This document shows positions 37,408-47,162 of a stretch of 64,000 bases of DNA, in pieces; the first letter of the stretch is position 1, and each line of letters begins with the position of its first letter. The stretch covers positions 37,355-101,354 of the forward strand of contig NZ_QICB01000007.1 of assembly GCF_003725295.1 (NCBI RefSeq), read 5' to 3'. The notes under the pieces were generated by a model, which was given only the letters and a program-made list of their open reading frames with translations, was not told the origin of the DNA and made no database searches. Both the position numbers and the translations under genes were made by a program. This stretch comes from Slackia faecicanis (GTDB taxonomy: Bacteria; Actinomycetota; Coriobacteriia; Coriobacteriales; Eggerthellaceae).

Positions 37408-40400
37408 ATGGCAGATAACGAAATCGTCAAAACCGACAAAGCGCCGTACGAAGGCCGGGTCGGATCCGAAGTCAAAGACACGAAGGCCGTCAAGGCCAAG
37501 GGGCGTCCGAAGACGAAATCCTACATGCAGAACCGCGAGCTTTCCTGGCTCTCGTTCAACGAGCGCGTGCTCGACCAATCGATCGACCCCAACGTTCCTT
37601 TGCTGGAGCGCATGAAGTTCATCGCCATTTGGCGCTCCAACCTGCAGGAGTTCTTCATGGTGCGCGTGGGAAGCCTGCTCGATCTTGAGCTGGCCAAAGA
37701 AACGGTGTACGACAGCAAGACGGGCATGACGCCCGCCGAGCAGCTCGAGGCCGTGTACGCCCACGTGCGCGAGCTCACGCCGCAGGTGTCCGAAGACTTC
37801 CGCACGGTGCGCCACCAGCTCGAGGCGCAGGGCATCCATCAGCTCTATCCCGACGAGCTGACGCCGAAGCAGCACGACCAGCTCATGCAGTACCTCAAGG
37901 CCAACGTGATGCCGCTCGTATCGCCGCAGATCGTCAACGCCACGCACCCGTTCCCGCACTTGGAAAACGGGGCGCTCTACATTGCCGTGCGCTTGGACGA
38001 CCTGCCCGAAGAGCCGGCAAAGATGTCGAAAGACCGCCGCAAGGCATACCGCGCCAAGGCCGCCGAAGACGTGGTGATGGGCATCATTCCCATGCCGCTG
38101 AACTGCCCGCGCACCATCAAGCTCGATAGCGAAGGCGATGGCTATTCCTTCATCCTGCTCGAGCATGCGCTCGAAATGGTGGCCGACAAGATCTTCAGCA
38201 TGTATCCGGTCAAGCATGCCAACGTCATCCAAGTCACGCGCAACGCCGACTTGGACACTTATGAGGAATCCGACGAATACGACGAGGATTTTCGCAGCCA
38301 TATGAAGCGCATCCTGAAGAAGCGCAGCCGTTTGGCTCCTGTGCGTCTGGAAAGCGAGCGCCCGCTGTCCACGGTGACCGAGCGCTTCCTGGCCAAGCGC
38401 CTGGGGCTCAAGCGCAACCAGATCTACACGGTGGGTCTGCCGCTCGACATGGGCTACGCCTTCGCGCTTCCCGGCATGGTGGGCAAAGAGCTCGCGGGCC
38501 CGTTCGTCGACGAGCCGGCAAGCCCGCAGTGGCCCGCCGAGCTGGTGCGCGGCCGCAGCATCATCGACCAGGTGCTCAAGAAAGACGTCATGCTGTCGTA
38601 TCCGTACGAGACCATGGACGCCTTCGTCCACCTGCTGCAGGAGGCGGCGGTCGACCCCGACGTGCTGTCGATCAAAATCACGCTGTATCGCCTGGCCAGC
38701 CAGTCGCGTCTGGCCGAGGCCCTGATCACCGCGGCCGAAAACGGCAAAGAGGTCACGGCGCTGTTCGAGCTGCGCGCGCGTTTCGACGAAAGCAACAACA
38801 TCGAATGGTCGCAGCGCTTCGAGCAGGCGGGCTGCAACATCATCTACGGCTTCCGCGATTACAAGGTGCACAGCAAGATCTGCGCGATCACGCGCCGCTC
38901 CGACAAGGGCCTGCAGTTCATCACGCAGCTTGGCACCGGCAATTACAACGAGAAGACGGCCAAGCTCTACACCGACCTTTCCATGATCACCGCCGATCCG
39001 GAAATCGGCCAGGATGCGGCCATGTTCTTCCGCAGCATGCAGCTTGAAAGCGCGACCGATACCTATCAGACGCTGCTGGTGGCGCCTCTGATGATCAAGC
39101 AGGGCCTGTGCGTCATGGTGGATCGCGAAATCGAGAAGGCCAAGGCCGGCCTGCCCGCGGAAATCATGATGAAGACCAACTCCGTCACCGACAAAGACGT
39201 GATCGAGAAGCTGGCCGAGGCAAGCCGCGCCGGCGTGAAGATCACCATGCTGGTGCGCGGCATTTCGTGCCTGGTGCCTGGCGTTCCCGGCGAGACCGAC
39301 AACATCCGCGTGGTCAGTGTGGTGGGCCGTCTGCTCGAGCATTCGCGTATCTATATGTTCGGTGCGGGCGACGACAAGAAGATCTATCTGTCCAGCGCCG
39401 ACCTGATGACGCGCAATTTGGACAAGCGCGTCGAAATAGCCTGGCCGGTGAACGACCCCGACCTGCGCGCCAAGGTGCTCGGCTATTTCGAAACCATGCT
39501 CTCCGACACGGCCAAACTGCGTGAGCTCAAGCCCGACGGAACCTATACCGAGCTGGGCCGCTTCGTGCCGAAAGACGCTGCGGGCAAGCCGTTGGCCAGG
39601 CCTTTCGACGCCCAGGACTACCTGATCAAGGAGGCCTACGTGGCTGCCGAGAACGCTCCGCGCGCCGCAGGCCCCAACTTGGTCATGCATGGCAGCCTTT
39701 CCACGCAGATCGAGGCGCTGGTCGAAGAGGCGCAAGACGATCTGGTGTATGAGGCCAAGCCCGAGCGCAAGGGGCACGCCATCGATCTGGAGATGGACGC
39801 CGAGCCTGTGCGCTACGAGGGCAAGGCCGCGGCGGGCGAGGGCGCTTCTGCCGAGGATGCGGGCGCCGAGGCTGCTGGGCCGGTCGAAAAGATCCCTGGT
39901 GCGGCCGATGCCGAAGAGGGCGGAGCCGCTGACGCGCCCGCCGAGGAAGCCGCCCGCGAGGAGCGCGTCCCGGCCCATGCCGCGCCGTGCGACGCCGAGC
40001 CCGTGGTGCGCGCGTCCGCCTTGGCGGGCGAGTCGGCAGGCGCCCATGCGAAAAAGGACGATTCCGAGCCGCAGGCCGTCCGAGCCGAGGCTTGCGCCGA
40101 CGGCCTCGATGACCAGGCGGCGTCGGAACTGGCCATCGACCAGGCAGAAGCCGCGGCCGAGCCTGCCGTCGCATTGGCCGATTCCCGGGAGTCCGAGGTC
40201 CCGGCCGTTTCGCCTGAGGCCGAGCCGGCTGCGACGGACGAGTCCGATTCCGCGGCATCCGCGAAGGCCGACGAGGCCGAGCCTGCGGAAAAGCCTGCAG
40301 AGCCGGCTGCGTCCGAAGCCGCGCCCGTGCAAGAGGCGGCGCAGCCTTCCGCCGCGCAGGCGTACGCGACGGTGCCGATGCCTGCCGCGAACCCGTCCTC

Positions 40401-40584
40401 TGCCGAGCCGCGCGCTTCCGAACCGCTTAACGCGTCGGTCGCCGCTTCGCAAAGCGAATACGCGGCTGCCCGCAGGGAGCCCCTCGGCGCTCCCGCCGAC
40501 GACCTGCCCGACCACAAGGCGCCGGGCCGCCCGATCGAAATGCCGAAGAAAAAGGGCTTCTTCGCTCGCCTGTTCGGTCGCTAG
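37408..40584 (+). CDS. ppk1: Polyphosphate kinase 1 with long acidic Ala-rich C-terminal tail
   Basis: A 1058-residue protein. Residues about 30-745 are a complete PPK1: NRELSWLSFNERVLDQS at the N-terminus, the catalytic His in the phospholipase-D-like motif YKVHSKICAITRR (about residue 490), and the second such motif RLLEHSRIYMFGAG. It builds polyphosphate from ATP at the membrane. About 310 further residues follow, rich in Ala, Glu, Asp and Pro, and end in a short basic or hydrophobic patch (MPKKKGFFARLFGR). Ordinary PPK1 has about 700 residues. GAGGAGGG precedes the ATG. It is divergent from the PPK2-type gene. Confidence 0.95.
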   Translation: MADNEIVKTDKAPYEGRVGSEVKDTKAVKAKGRPKTKSYMQNRELSWLSFNERVLDQSIDPNVPLLERMKFIAIWRSNLQEFFMVRVGSLLDLELAKETVYDSKTGMTPAEQLEAVYAHVRELTPQVSEDFRTVRHQLEAQGIHQLYPDELTPKQHDQLMQYLKANVMPLVSPQIVNATHPFPHLENGALYIAVRLDDLPEEPAKMSKDRRKAYRAKAAEDVVMGIIPMPLNCPRTIKLDSEGDGYSFILLEHALEMVADKIFSMYPVKHANVIQVTRNADLDTYEESDEYDEDFRSHMKRILKKRSRLAPVRLESERPLSTVTERFLAKRLGLKRNQIYTVGLPLDMGYAFALPGMVGKELAGPFVDEPASPQWPAELVRGRSIIDQVLKKDVMLSYPYETMDAFVHLLQEAAVDPDVLSIKITLYRLASQSRLAEALITAAENGKEVTALFELRARFDESNNIEWSQRFEQAGCNIIYGFRDYKVHSKICAITRRSDKGLQFITQLGTGNYNEKTAKLYTDLSMITADPEIGQDAAMFFRSMQLESATDTYQTLLVAPLMIKQGLCVMVDREIEKAKAGLPAEIMMKTNSVTDKDVIEKLAEASRAGVKITMLVRGISCLVPGVPGETDNIRVVSVVGRLLEHSRIYMFGAGDDKKIYLSSADLMTRNLDKRVEIAWPVNDPDLRAKVLGYFETMLSDTAKLRELKPDGTYTELGRFVPKDAAGKPLARPFDAQDYLIKEAYVAAENAPRAAGPNLVMHGSLSTQIEALVEEAQDDLVYEAKPERKGHAIDLEMDAEPVRYEGKAAAGEGASAEDAGAEAAGPVEKIPGAADAEEGGAADAPAEEAAREERVPAHAAPCDAEPVVRASALAGESAGAHAKKDDSEPQAVRAEACADGLDDQAASELAIDQAEAAAEPAVALADSRESEVPAVSPEAEPAATDESDSAASAKADEAEPAEKPAEPAASEAAPVQEAAQPSAAQAYATVPMPAANPSSAEPRASEPLNASVAASQSEYAAARREPLGAPADDLPDHKAPGRPIEMPKKKGFFARLFGR

Positions 40585-40780
40585 GGCGCGCGTCTCTTCG
40601 CTGCAAGGCTGATGTCCAGGCCCGTGACCTCCCAGGTCGCGGGCCTGTTTTCATATGGGGCGCCCGCCGCGCTGCGAAGGTGTCGGTTCGGCAACCGCCG
40701 CTCGTGAAGATTGCGTGAAGCCGTGGCGTGCGGTACCATCCTCAACGAAAAGGAAAAGCCAGCGCCTCAAGGAGGAAGAC

Positions 40781-40897
40781 ATGGAGCTTTTTGGAATGCA
40801 AGTGCCCATGGCGGCCATTTGGATCGTCGCCGCCATCGTGGTGGTTATCGTGGTCGGCTTCATAGTGAAGGGCTTCATCGAAGAGATGAAGAAATAG
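40781..40897 (+). CDS. Small single-span membrane protein
   Basis: A 38-residue protein with one transmembrane helix (AAIWIVAAIVVVIVVGFIVKG) and a charged end FIEEMKK. A strong AAGGAGG lies 6 nt before the ATG and a near-perfect terminator follows, so it looks like a real monocistronic small gene. No family was recognised. Confidence 0.72.
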   Translation: MELFGMQVPMAAIWIVAAIVVVIVVGFIVKGFIEEMKK

Positions 40898-40921
40898 CGC
40901 CGCGCCATTCGCACGTGACGG

Positions 40922-40959
40922 AAAGGCCTGCCGGGTTCTCAAGCCCGGCAGGCCTTTTG
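40922..40959 (+). terminator. Rho-independent terminator
   Basis: A perfect 14-bp stem AAAGGCCTGCCGGG (40922-40935) / CCCGGCAGGCCTTT (40944-40957) with TTTT. Confidence 0.9.
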
Positions 40960-41014
40960 CGTTCTTGGGACGAATTCGCGCACGCCGCGCGTTCTTTTCT
41001 TTATGATGGGCTGC

Positions 41015-42103
41015 ATGGAGAAACGAAACGACATATCGAAAAACCCCGAACGCGACGCCCGCGGGCAAGGCGCGCCTTCGCGCCCCCAGGGCGCGGCGCC
41101 GATGCGGCGAAGCGATCTTTCGGGGCTCATTCCCCGCATCGACGCGGCGCGGCCCGCTTCGGCCGCAGGCCCCGATGCAGGCGGGCCGACGGGCTTCGCG
41201 CCCGCTTCGCCGAATCGTTCGGGCGCGTCTTCGCGCGGGGGAGCGCAGTCTTTCCTGACCGAGGAAGCCCAGGCGTATGCGCGCGCCTGCTACGGCGCGG
41301 CCGCCCACGATGCCGAGGAGCGCAAGCGCCGCAAGCGGAAGAACCGCATCTGGACGGCGGTGCTCGTCGTTGCCATCCTGGTGTTCATGGCAAGCGTGGC
41401 CGTGCTGGGCGTGATCGGCTACGGCTACTGGAGCGGCACCAAGACCTATGACGACGTGGCCGCCCAGGCCGCCATCCAGAAAGAGGCCGACGCCCTTTCG
41501 TCGATGACGGTCGATTGGGACGCCCTGCTCAGCCGCAACCCCGACACGGTGGGCTGGATCTACATGCCGGGCACGAGCATCGATTACCCGATCGTCCAAG
41601 GCGAAACCGACGAGGAATACCTGAAGAAGGATTTCGCGGGCGAAACGGGCGGCTTGGTGCACAAGGGGTCGATCTTCCTTTCGTCGGACAATGCGCCCGC
41701 GATGACCGACCAGAACAACGTGATCTACGGCCACAACATGAACGACGACACCATGTTTGCGCATATCCTGGCCATGACCGAGCAGCCCGCGTTCGACGCG
41801 GCGCGCACGTTCTACGTATTCACGCCCGACCGCAATTATCGCTGCATGACTTATGCGGCCGACATCGTGGACGCGTCGCAGACGTCGATCCTGCAGTTCG
41901 ATTTCCCCGACCGTAGCAGCCAAGACGTCTACATGGCCGCCAACGTCGAAGGCTCGACGGTTGCGGCCCCGACCGATGTCGACCTGAGCGCGGCCATGAA
42001 GCTGTTCACGCTGATCACGTGCGGCGACGATTACGCGGCTACGCGCGCGGTGCTTTTCGGCGCCGTGGTGGAGGCGGCCGAGCCTGCGAATGCGGCGTCG
42101 TAG
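41015..42103 (+). CDS. Class B sortase
   Basis: A 362-residue protein. A disordered, basic N-terminal region of about 105 residues precedes a single transmembrane helix (IWTAVLVVAILVFMASVAVLGVIG) and an extracellular sortase domain. The catalytic His is in NNVIYGHNMND (about residue 240), the Cys in LFTLITCGDD (about 334) and the Arg in YAATRAVLF (about 342). Class B enzymes anchor surface or haem-related proteins, or build pili. No substrate gene is adjacent; the large surface protein at 61430 is a possible client. TATGAT ends 7 nt before this ATG and no Shine-Dalgarno is present, so the mRNA is probably leaderless. Confidence 0.9.
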   Translation: MEKRNDISKNPERDARGQGAPSRPQGAAPMRRSDLSGLIPRIDAARPASAAGPDAGGPTGFAPASPNRSGASSRGGAQSFLTEEAQAYARACYGAAAHDAEERKRRKRKNRIWTAVLVVAILVFMASVAVLGVIGYGYWSGTKTYDDVAAQAAIQKEADALSSMTVDWDALLSRNPDTVGWIYMPGTSIDYPIVQGETDEEYLKKDFAGETGGLVHKGSIFLSSDNAPAMTDQNNVIYGHNMNDDTMFAHILAMTEQPAFDAARTFYVFTPDRNYRCMTYAADIVDASQTSILQFDFPDRSSQDVYMAANVEGSTVAAPTDVDLSAAMKLFTLITCGDDYAATRAVLFGAVVEAAEPANAAS

Positions 42104-42241
42104 CATCCGTATTCGCCCGAACAGGTTGTTTTTCGTATCGAGGCGCATGCTGCATGTGGCGGTATGCGCCTCGACATGTCATTATGGAACGAAGCGAGCA
42201 AACGCGGCATGGTCCGCGTGCACCGGTATGAAGGGAGACTC

Positions 42242-43291
42242 ATGACTCAGGTAACCTACGCCGACGCCGGCGTCGATATCGAAGAGGGCGCGGCAGCGGT
42301 CGACGCCATCAAGGACGCGGTGCATTCGACGTATCGCCCCGAGGTGATCGGCGATATCGGCGGCTTCGGCGGACTGTTCTCCGCTGCCGCCATGAAGGAC
42401 ATGGAAGACCCCATCCTGATTTCCGGCACGGACGGCGTGGGCACCAAGCTCAAGGTGGCCCAGCTGATCGGCAAGCATGACACGGTGGGCATCGACCTGG
42501 TGGCCATGTGCGTCAACGACATTCTCGCCTGCGGCGCCGAGCCCCTGTTCTTCCTCGACTACATCGCCATCGGCAAGCTGCGCAAAGAGCATGTCGCGGG
42601 CGTCGTGGGCGGCATCGCCGACGGCTGCCGACGGGCGGGCTGCGCTCTGGTCGGCGGCGAGATGGCCGAGCACCCGGGCGTCATGGACCCCGACGATTAC
42701 GACCTGTCCGGCTTCTGCGTGGGCGTGGTCGACCGTCCTAAGATGATCGGCCCCGACAACGTGGAATGCGGCGACGTCGTGGTGGGTCTGCGTTCGAGCG
42801 GCTTCCATTCCAACGGCTATTCGCTGGTCCGCAAGGTCATGGTGGAAGGCAAGACCGCCGAAGACCTGGCCAAGACCGACGAGCGCCTGGGCGGCAAGAC
42901 CATCGGCGAGGCGCTGATCGAGCCCACGCGCATCTACGTGAAGCCTGTCCTGTCCTGCCTGCGCGAGCTTCCGGGCGCCGTGCATGCGCTGGCCCACATC
43001 ACGGGCGGCGGCATGACCGAGAACCTCAACCGCGCGCTGCCGAAGAATCTCGACGCGCTGGTCGACCCCGCGAAGTGGGAAGTTCCCGGCATCACCCAGA
43101 TGGCCGTCGAGGCCGCGGGCCTGTCCGAGGAAGAGGCGCTCAAGACCTTCAACATGGGCATCGGCATGGCGCTGATCGTGGACGCCTCCCAGGTCGAAGC
43201 CGTGATGGAGAACCTGAAGGCCGCGGGCGAAGACCCCTGCGTGATCGGCTCGATCATCGAAGGCACGGGCTGCGTCCAGTATCCTGCTTAA
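42242..43291 (+). CDS. purM: Phosphoribosylformylglycinamidine cyclo-ligase
   Basis: A 349-residue AIR synthetase. It has TYADAGVDIEEG, the ATP/Mg loop ISGTDGVGTKLKVAQ, HDTVGIDLVAMCVNDILACGAEPLFFLDYIA and the C-terminal HITGGGMTENLNRALP. It closes the imidazole ring in purine synthesis. GAAGGGAG precedes the ATG. It is about 100 bp upstream of purN, making a purine operon purM-purN. Confidence 0.97.
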   Translation: MTQVTYADAGVDIEEGAAAVDAIKDAVHSTYRPEVIGDIGGFGGLFSAAAMKDMEDPILISGTDGVGTKLKVAQLIGKHDTVGIDLVAMCVNDILACGAEPLFFLDYIAIGKLRKEHVAGVVGGIADGCRRAGCALVGGEMAEHPGVMDPDDYDLSGFCVGVVDRPKMIGPDNVECGDVVVGLRSSGFHSNGYSLVRKVMVEGKTAEDLAKTDERLGGKTIGEALIEPTRIYVKPVLSCLRELPGAVHALAHITGGGMTENLNRALPKNLDALVDPAKWEVPGITQMAVEAAGLSEEEALKTFNMGIGMALIVDASQVEAVMENLKAAGEDPCVIGSIIEGTGCVQYPA

Positions 43292-43392
43292 CGGTGTCGC
43301 CGTCGGGTTCGCCCGACGTACGGGAAGCGAAGCGTCGCGCAAGCGGCCTTCGCTTCCTTCGTTTTTCGCACGAATCGATAGAAAGGAGCGCC

Positions 43393-44010
43393 ATGGCGCT
43401 GAAAATCGGTGTTCTCATCTCCGGCTCGGGTTCGAACCTGCAGGCCATCATCGACGAAATCGAGGCAGGCCGCCTGGATGCCGAGGTGTGCGTGGTCATT
43501 TCGAGCCGCCCCGACGCCTACGGCCTGGTCCGCGCGCAGCAGGCGGGCATCAAGACCGTCGCGCTTTGCAAAGACGTCTACGCCGATTACGAGTCGGCCA
43601 ACGCCTCCATCGCCGCCGAGCTTAAAGCCGCAGGCTGCGAATACGTGGTCATGGCGGGCTACATGCGCATGGTGACCGATCCCATCTTGGACGCGTTCCC
43701 CGACCGCGTGCTGAACCTTCATCCGGCGCTGTTGCCGTCGTTCAAGGGCGCGCATGCCATCCGCGACGCCTACGAGGCGGGCGTGAAGGTGACGGGCGCC
43801 ACCGTTCATTTCGCCAACGCCGAATACGACAAGGGCCCCATCGTGGCCCAGCGTGCCGTTGAAATCGCCGAGGACGATACGCTCGATTCGTTGGAGGAGA
43901 AGATCCACGCGGTCGAGCACGTGCTCTATCCCGAGGCGTTGCAGATGATCGCCGAGGGCCGCGTGACGGTCGGCGACGACCGCAAGGTGCACATCGCGCC
44001 GCGCGGCTAG
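43393..44010 (+). CDS. purN: Phosphoribosylglycinamide formyltransferase
   Basis: A 205-residue GART. It has KIGVLISGSGSNLQAIID, VVISSRPDAYGL, the catalytic region VLNLHPALLPSFKGAHA (Asn-His) and GATVHFANAEYDKGPIV with the essential Asp. It transfers formyl from 10-formyl-THF to GAR. GAAAGGAG precedes the ATG. Confidence 0.97.
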   Translation: MALKIGVLISGSGSNLQAIIDEIEAGRLDAEVCVVISSRPDAYGLVRAQQAGIKTVALCKDVYADYESANASIAAELKAAGCEYVVMAGYMRMVTDPILDAFPDRVLNLHPALLPSFKGAHAIRDAYEAGVKVTGATVHFANAEYDKGPIVAQRAVEIAEDDTLDSLEEKIHAVEHVLYPEALQMIAEGRVTVGDDRKVHIAPRG

Positions 44011-44097
44011 GGCATTGTTTCGGCTCGTCGGTGAGCAGCGTGGGAGTTTTCATTTGTCGCATGCCGAGAATGCTGATATATTCTGAACTCAGGATAA

Positions 44098-44124
44098 ACG
44101 GACCCTCGTTTTTCGGGGGTCCGT
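44098..44124 (+). terminator. Hairpin after purN
   Basis: ACGGACCC (44098-44105) pairs with GGGTCCGT (44117-44124). It has no T tract after the stem and may be a weak terminator. Confidence 0.45.
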
Positions 44125-44200
44125 CGTGCGAAGGGGGCTTGTCGCGCGTGCGGTGCAGACATGCTTTCGCAGCGGGTGTATCACATGAAAGGAACCAGAC

Positions 44201-45181
44201 ATGCGTAAAGAAACGCTTCTTGCCATCGCGGCCGACCTGCGCGCGGGACGCGCCGTCGAGCTGTCCGCCGACGATTTCCCGTGCTTTTCCGCCGAGGCCG
44301 CCGAGGCCGACAAGCGTACGTCCCCCGAAGCGCTCGCGCGCATTTCCGCCGCGCTGACCGCCGAGGACGCCTGCGTGTTCGAGCGTGCTGCCCGCGCCAT
44401 CGACGAGCACGACCTTGCCTGGATCGGCTTCAAGGTGGTCGAAGACGCCGACGCCGCGGTTGCCAACGTCGATAACGAAGTCACGAAGAAGTACGGCGAC
44501 GTGGGCAGCGCCGACGGCCGCGACCTGGTGTTCTTCTGCAACGATGCCAAAGAAGCCGTGGCCGCCCGCGAATATTCCGCCCGCGACTTCTTCCAGATGA
44601 AAGACGTCACGCGCGGCCCGTCCATGCACAACGACCAGTTCGACGGCCTTACCTGGACGTCGGTGGCGCTGTTCGACCCGGTGAAGGTGTGGCTGCTCGG
44701 CGCGTCCGACGTGGCGGTTGAAACGGCTGTCCTGGCCCGTCACGTGGGCTTCGTCGTGGAAGTGGTCGACGACGACGCGTCCTTCCTCAACGAGGAGCGT
44801 TTCCCCGACGCGAAGCGTACCCTGATCGGCTCGTTCGACGAGCTGGCCGGCATGAAGGCCGATCCCGAAGACTACGTGTGCGTGGTCACGCGCGGCCATA
44901 TGCACGACCCCGAGGGCTGCGTGTGGGCAAGCAAGCAGGGCGTCCATTACGTGGGCATGATGGGCTGCAAGGGCAAGAACAGCCGCGTGCACGACCTGTG
45001 CCTGGACGCCGGCATGACCGAAGAGCAGTGGGAGGCCGTCAAGCGCCCGATCGGTTTGAAGTTCGGCGCCAAGACGCCCGCCGAGCTGGCCATTTCCATC
45101 GTGGCCGAGCTGGTGGACGTGCGCTACAAGCAGCGCTACAGCCAGGAGGCGCGCGACAAGCACGACAACGGCCTGTGGTAA
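44201..45181 (+). CDS. XdhC/CoxI-like protein with Rossmann domain
   Basis: A 326-residue protein. The C-terminal half is an XdhC-type Rossmann domain: VWLLGASDVAVETAVLARHVGFVVEVVDDD, DYVCVVTRGHMHDPEGCVWASKQGVHYVGMMGCKGKN and PIGLKFGAKTPAELAISIVAELV. The usual GGGHV dinucleotide loop is changed to LGASDVA. XdhC proteins help insert sulfurated molybdenum cofactor into xanthine dehydrogenase-type enzymes. No such enzyme is in this window, but the gene lies between purN and purH. The first 140 residues are less conserved. AAAGGAA precedes the ATG. Confidence 0.85.
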   Translation: MRKETLLAIAADLRAGRAVELSADDFPCFSAEAAEADKRTSPEALARISAALTAEDACVFERAARAIDEHDLAWIGFKVVEDADAAVANVDNEVTKKYGDVGSADGRDLVFFCNDAKEAVAAREYSARDFFQMKDVTRGPSMHNDQFDGLTWTSVALFDPVKVWLLGASDVAVETAVLARHVGFVVEVVDDDASFLNEERFPDAKRTLIGSFDELAGMKADPEDYVCVVTRGHMHDPEGCVWASKQGVHYVGMMGCKGKNSRVHDLCLDAGMTEEQWEAVKRPIGLKFGAKTPAELAISIVAELVDVRYKQRYSQEARDKHDNGLW

Positions 45182-45456
45182 GGCACCGCTTCCGAAGCGC
45201 TTTTTCTCGATGACCGGCGAAACGCCGCGGAACCGATAGGGCCGCGGCGTTTTTGCGTTCGCCTGCGTTGCCGGTCAGGGCGCGGAGCAACCGTTTTCCA
45301 CACCCGGTAGGCGGTCGGTGCTGCCGCGCACACGACATGATGGATGGATTCGTGGCGATTCGCCGAACGATGCCGCTTGCCGCGGGCATCGCGAGCGGGT
45401 GGCGTTACTATAGGGCCATTCGATAATGGCTGGCCTAGCAGGAAGGAAAAAGCAGG

Positions 45457-47043
45457 ATGAGCAATCCTCAGGTCAAACGAGCGCTCATGTCGGTCACCGA
45501 TAAGACCGGCATCGTGGAATTCGCCCGCGCGCTTCATGAAGAGTTCGGCGTGGAAATCGTTTCCACGGGCGGTACCGCCAAGGTCATCGAGGCCGCAGGC
45601 GTGCCCGTGCGTCCGATCGACGACTTGACCGGGTTCCCCGAGATGATGGACGGTCGCGTGAAGACGCTGCATCCCAAGGTGCACGGCGGCCTTCTTGCCA
45701 AGCGCGACAACGCCGAGCATATGCGCCAGGCCGAAGAGCACGGCATCGGCATGATCGACATGGTGGTCGTCAACCTCTACGCCTTCGAGAAGACCGTCGA
45801 GTCCGGCGCCGATTTCGGCACCTGCATCGAGAACATCGACATCGGCGGCCCCTCCATGCTGCGTTCCGCCGCTAAGAACTTCGAAAGCGTCGCCGTGGTC
45901 ACCGAGCCCGAGCGCTACGACGCCATTCTCGAGGAAATGCGTGCCAACGACGGCGCCACCACCCGCGAGACCCGCGTCGAGCTGGCTCTGAAGGTGTTCC
46001 AGACCACTAACGCCTATGACGGCGCCATCGCCCGTTGGCTGGGCGGTCAGCTGGACCAGCAGGCCGAGCTGCATCCCGCGCAGCGCGACCTTCACCTGGT
46101 GAAGCAGCAGGACCTGCGCTACGGCGAGAACCCGCACCAGGCTGCCATGTACTACCGCATGCCCGAGTTCGCCACCGCGCACTCCCTGGTTAATGCCGAG
46201 CAGCTCAACGGCAAAGAGCTCTCTTACAACAACATCCTCGACACCGACGCTTGCTGGGCCATCGCCCGCGAGTTCAGCGACCCGGCGGTCGTCATTCTGA
46301 AGCACCAGAACCCCTGCGGTTCCGCTACCGCCGCCACGGTGGAAGAGGCTTACGACAAGGCCTTCGCCTGCGACCCGAAGAGCGCGTTCGGCGGCATCAT
46401 CGCGGCCAACGTCGAGGTGTCGCTTGCCATGGTCGAGCACATCAACGAGAACAAGCAGTTCGTCGAGGTGCTGATCGCTCCCTCCTATGAGCCGGCCGCC
46501 CTCGAGCTGCTGCAGCAGAAGAAGAACCTGCGCGTTCTGCGCACCGGCGGCGTCGACGCCCCGGCTGCGATCGAGTTCCGCTCGGTCGACGGCGGCATGC
46601 TCGCCCAGGTGTTCGACCGCGTGAACGAGAAGCCCGAAGACTTCACCGTTCCCACCAAGCGCAAGCCCACCGAGGCCGAGATGGACGAGCTCATGTTCGC
46701 CTGGAAGGTGTGCAAGGGCGTCAAGTCCAACGCCATCCTGGTTTCCAAGAACCGTGCGGGCATCGGCATGGGCCCCGGCCAGCCGAACCGCGTCGATTCC
46801 GCGAAGCTGGCCTGCGAGCGCGCCCATGAGGCCTGCGAGCGCATGGGCATGTCGGCCGACGGCCTGATGGCCGCCTCCGACGCCTTCTTCCCGTTCCGCG
46901 ACGGCGTCGACCAGCTGGCGGGCTACGGCGTGACCGCCATCATCCAGCCCGGCGGCTCCGTGCGTGACGAGGAAGTCATCCAGGCGTGCGACGAGCACGG
47001 TATCGCCATGGTGTTCACCGGCCATCGCCACTTCCGTCACTAA
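45457..47043 (+). CDS. purH: Bifunctional AICAR transformylase / IMP cyclohydrolase
   Basis: A 528-residue PurH. The N-terminal IMP cyclohydrolase domain (about 1-200) has [17 protein letters not shown] and [16 protein letters not shown]. The C-terminal transformylase domain has [22 protein letters not shown]-like [19 protein letters not shown] and [25 protein letters not shown]. It carries out the last two steps to IMP. AGGAAGGAAAAAGCAGG precedes the ATG. A terminator follows. Confidence 0.97.
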   Translation: MSNPQVKRALMSVTDKTGIVEFARALHEEFGVEIVSTGGTAKVIEAAGVPVRPIDDLTGFPEMMDGRVKTLHPKVHGGLLAKRDNAEHMRQAEEHGIGMIDMVVVNLYAFEKTVESGADFGTCIENIDIGGPSMLRSAAKNFESVAVVTEPERYDAILEEMRANDGATTRETRVELALKVFQTTNAYDGAIARWLGGQLDQQAELHPAQRDLHLVKQQDLRYGENPHQAAMYYRMPEFATAHSLVNAEQLNGKELSYNNILDTDACWAIAREFSDPAVVILKHQNPCGSATAATVEEAYDKAFACDPKSAFGGIIAANVEVSLAMVEHINENKQFVEVLIAPSYEPAALELLQQKKNLRVLRTGGVDAPAAIEFRSVDGGMLAQVFDRVNEKPEDFTVPTKRKPTEAEMDELMFAWKVCKGVKSNAILVSKNRAGIGMGPGQPNRVDSAKLACERAHEACERMGMSADGLMAASDAFFPFRDGVDQLAGYGVTAIIQPGGSVRDEEVIQACDEHGIAMVFTGHRHFRH

Positions 47044-47081
47044 TATACGGATCGGCCGAATCCGATTCCATCGCGCTTTCC

Positions 47082-47107
47082 AGAAGGCGGCCTGCGGGCC
47101 GCCTTCT
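47082..47107 (+). terminator. Terminator after purH
   Basis: A perfect 11-bp stem AGAAGGCGGCC (47082-47092) / GGCCGCCTTCT (47097-47107). The stem and the following TGCGTATGCGG resemble the element at 23168. Confidence 0.75.
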
Positions 47108-47162
47108 TGCGTATGCGGCGAAGCGGCGTGCGGTTTCAGTCGCGCATGCTACAATGCGGCGC

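Noticed and set aside
37345..40515. Long minus-strand open frame of over 1000 codons opposite ppk1
   Set aside because: It is an antisense shadow in high-GC coding DNA. The plus strand encodes a complete PPK1 with catalytic motifs.
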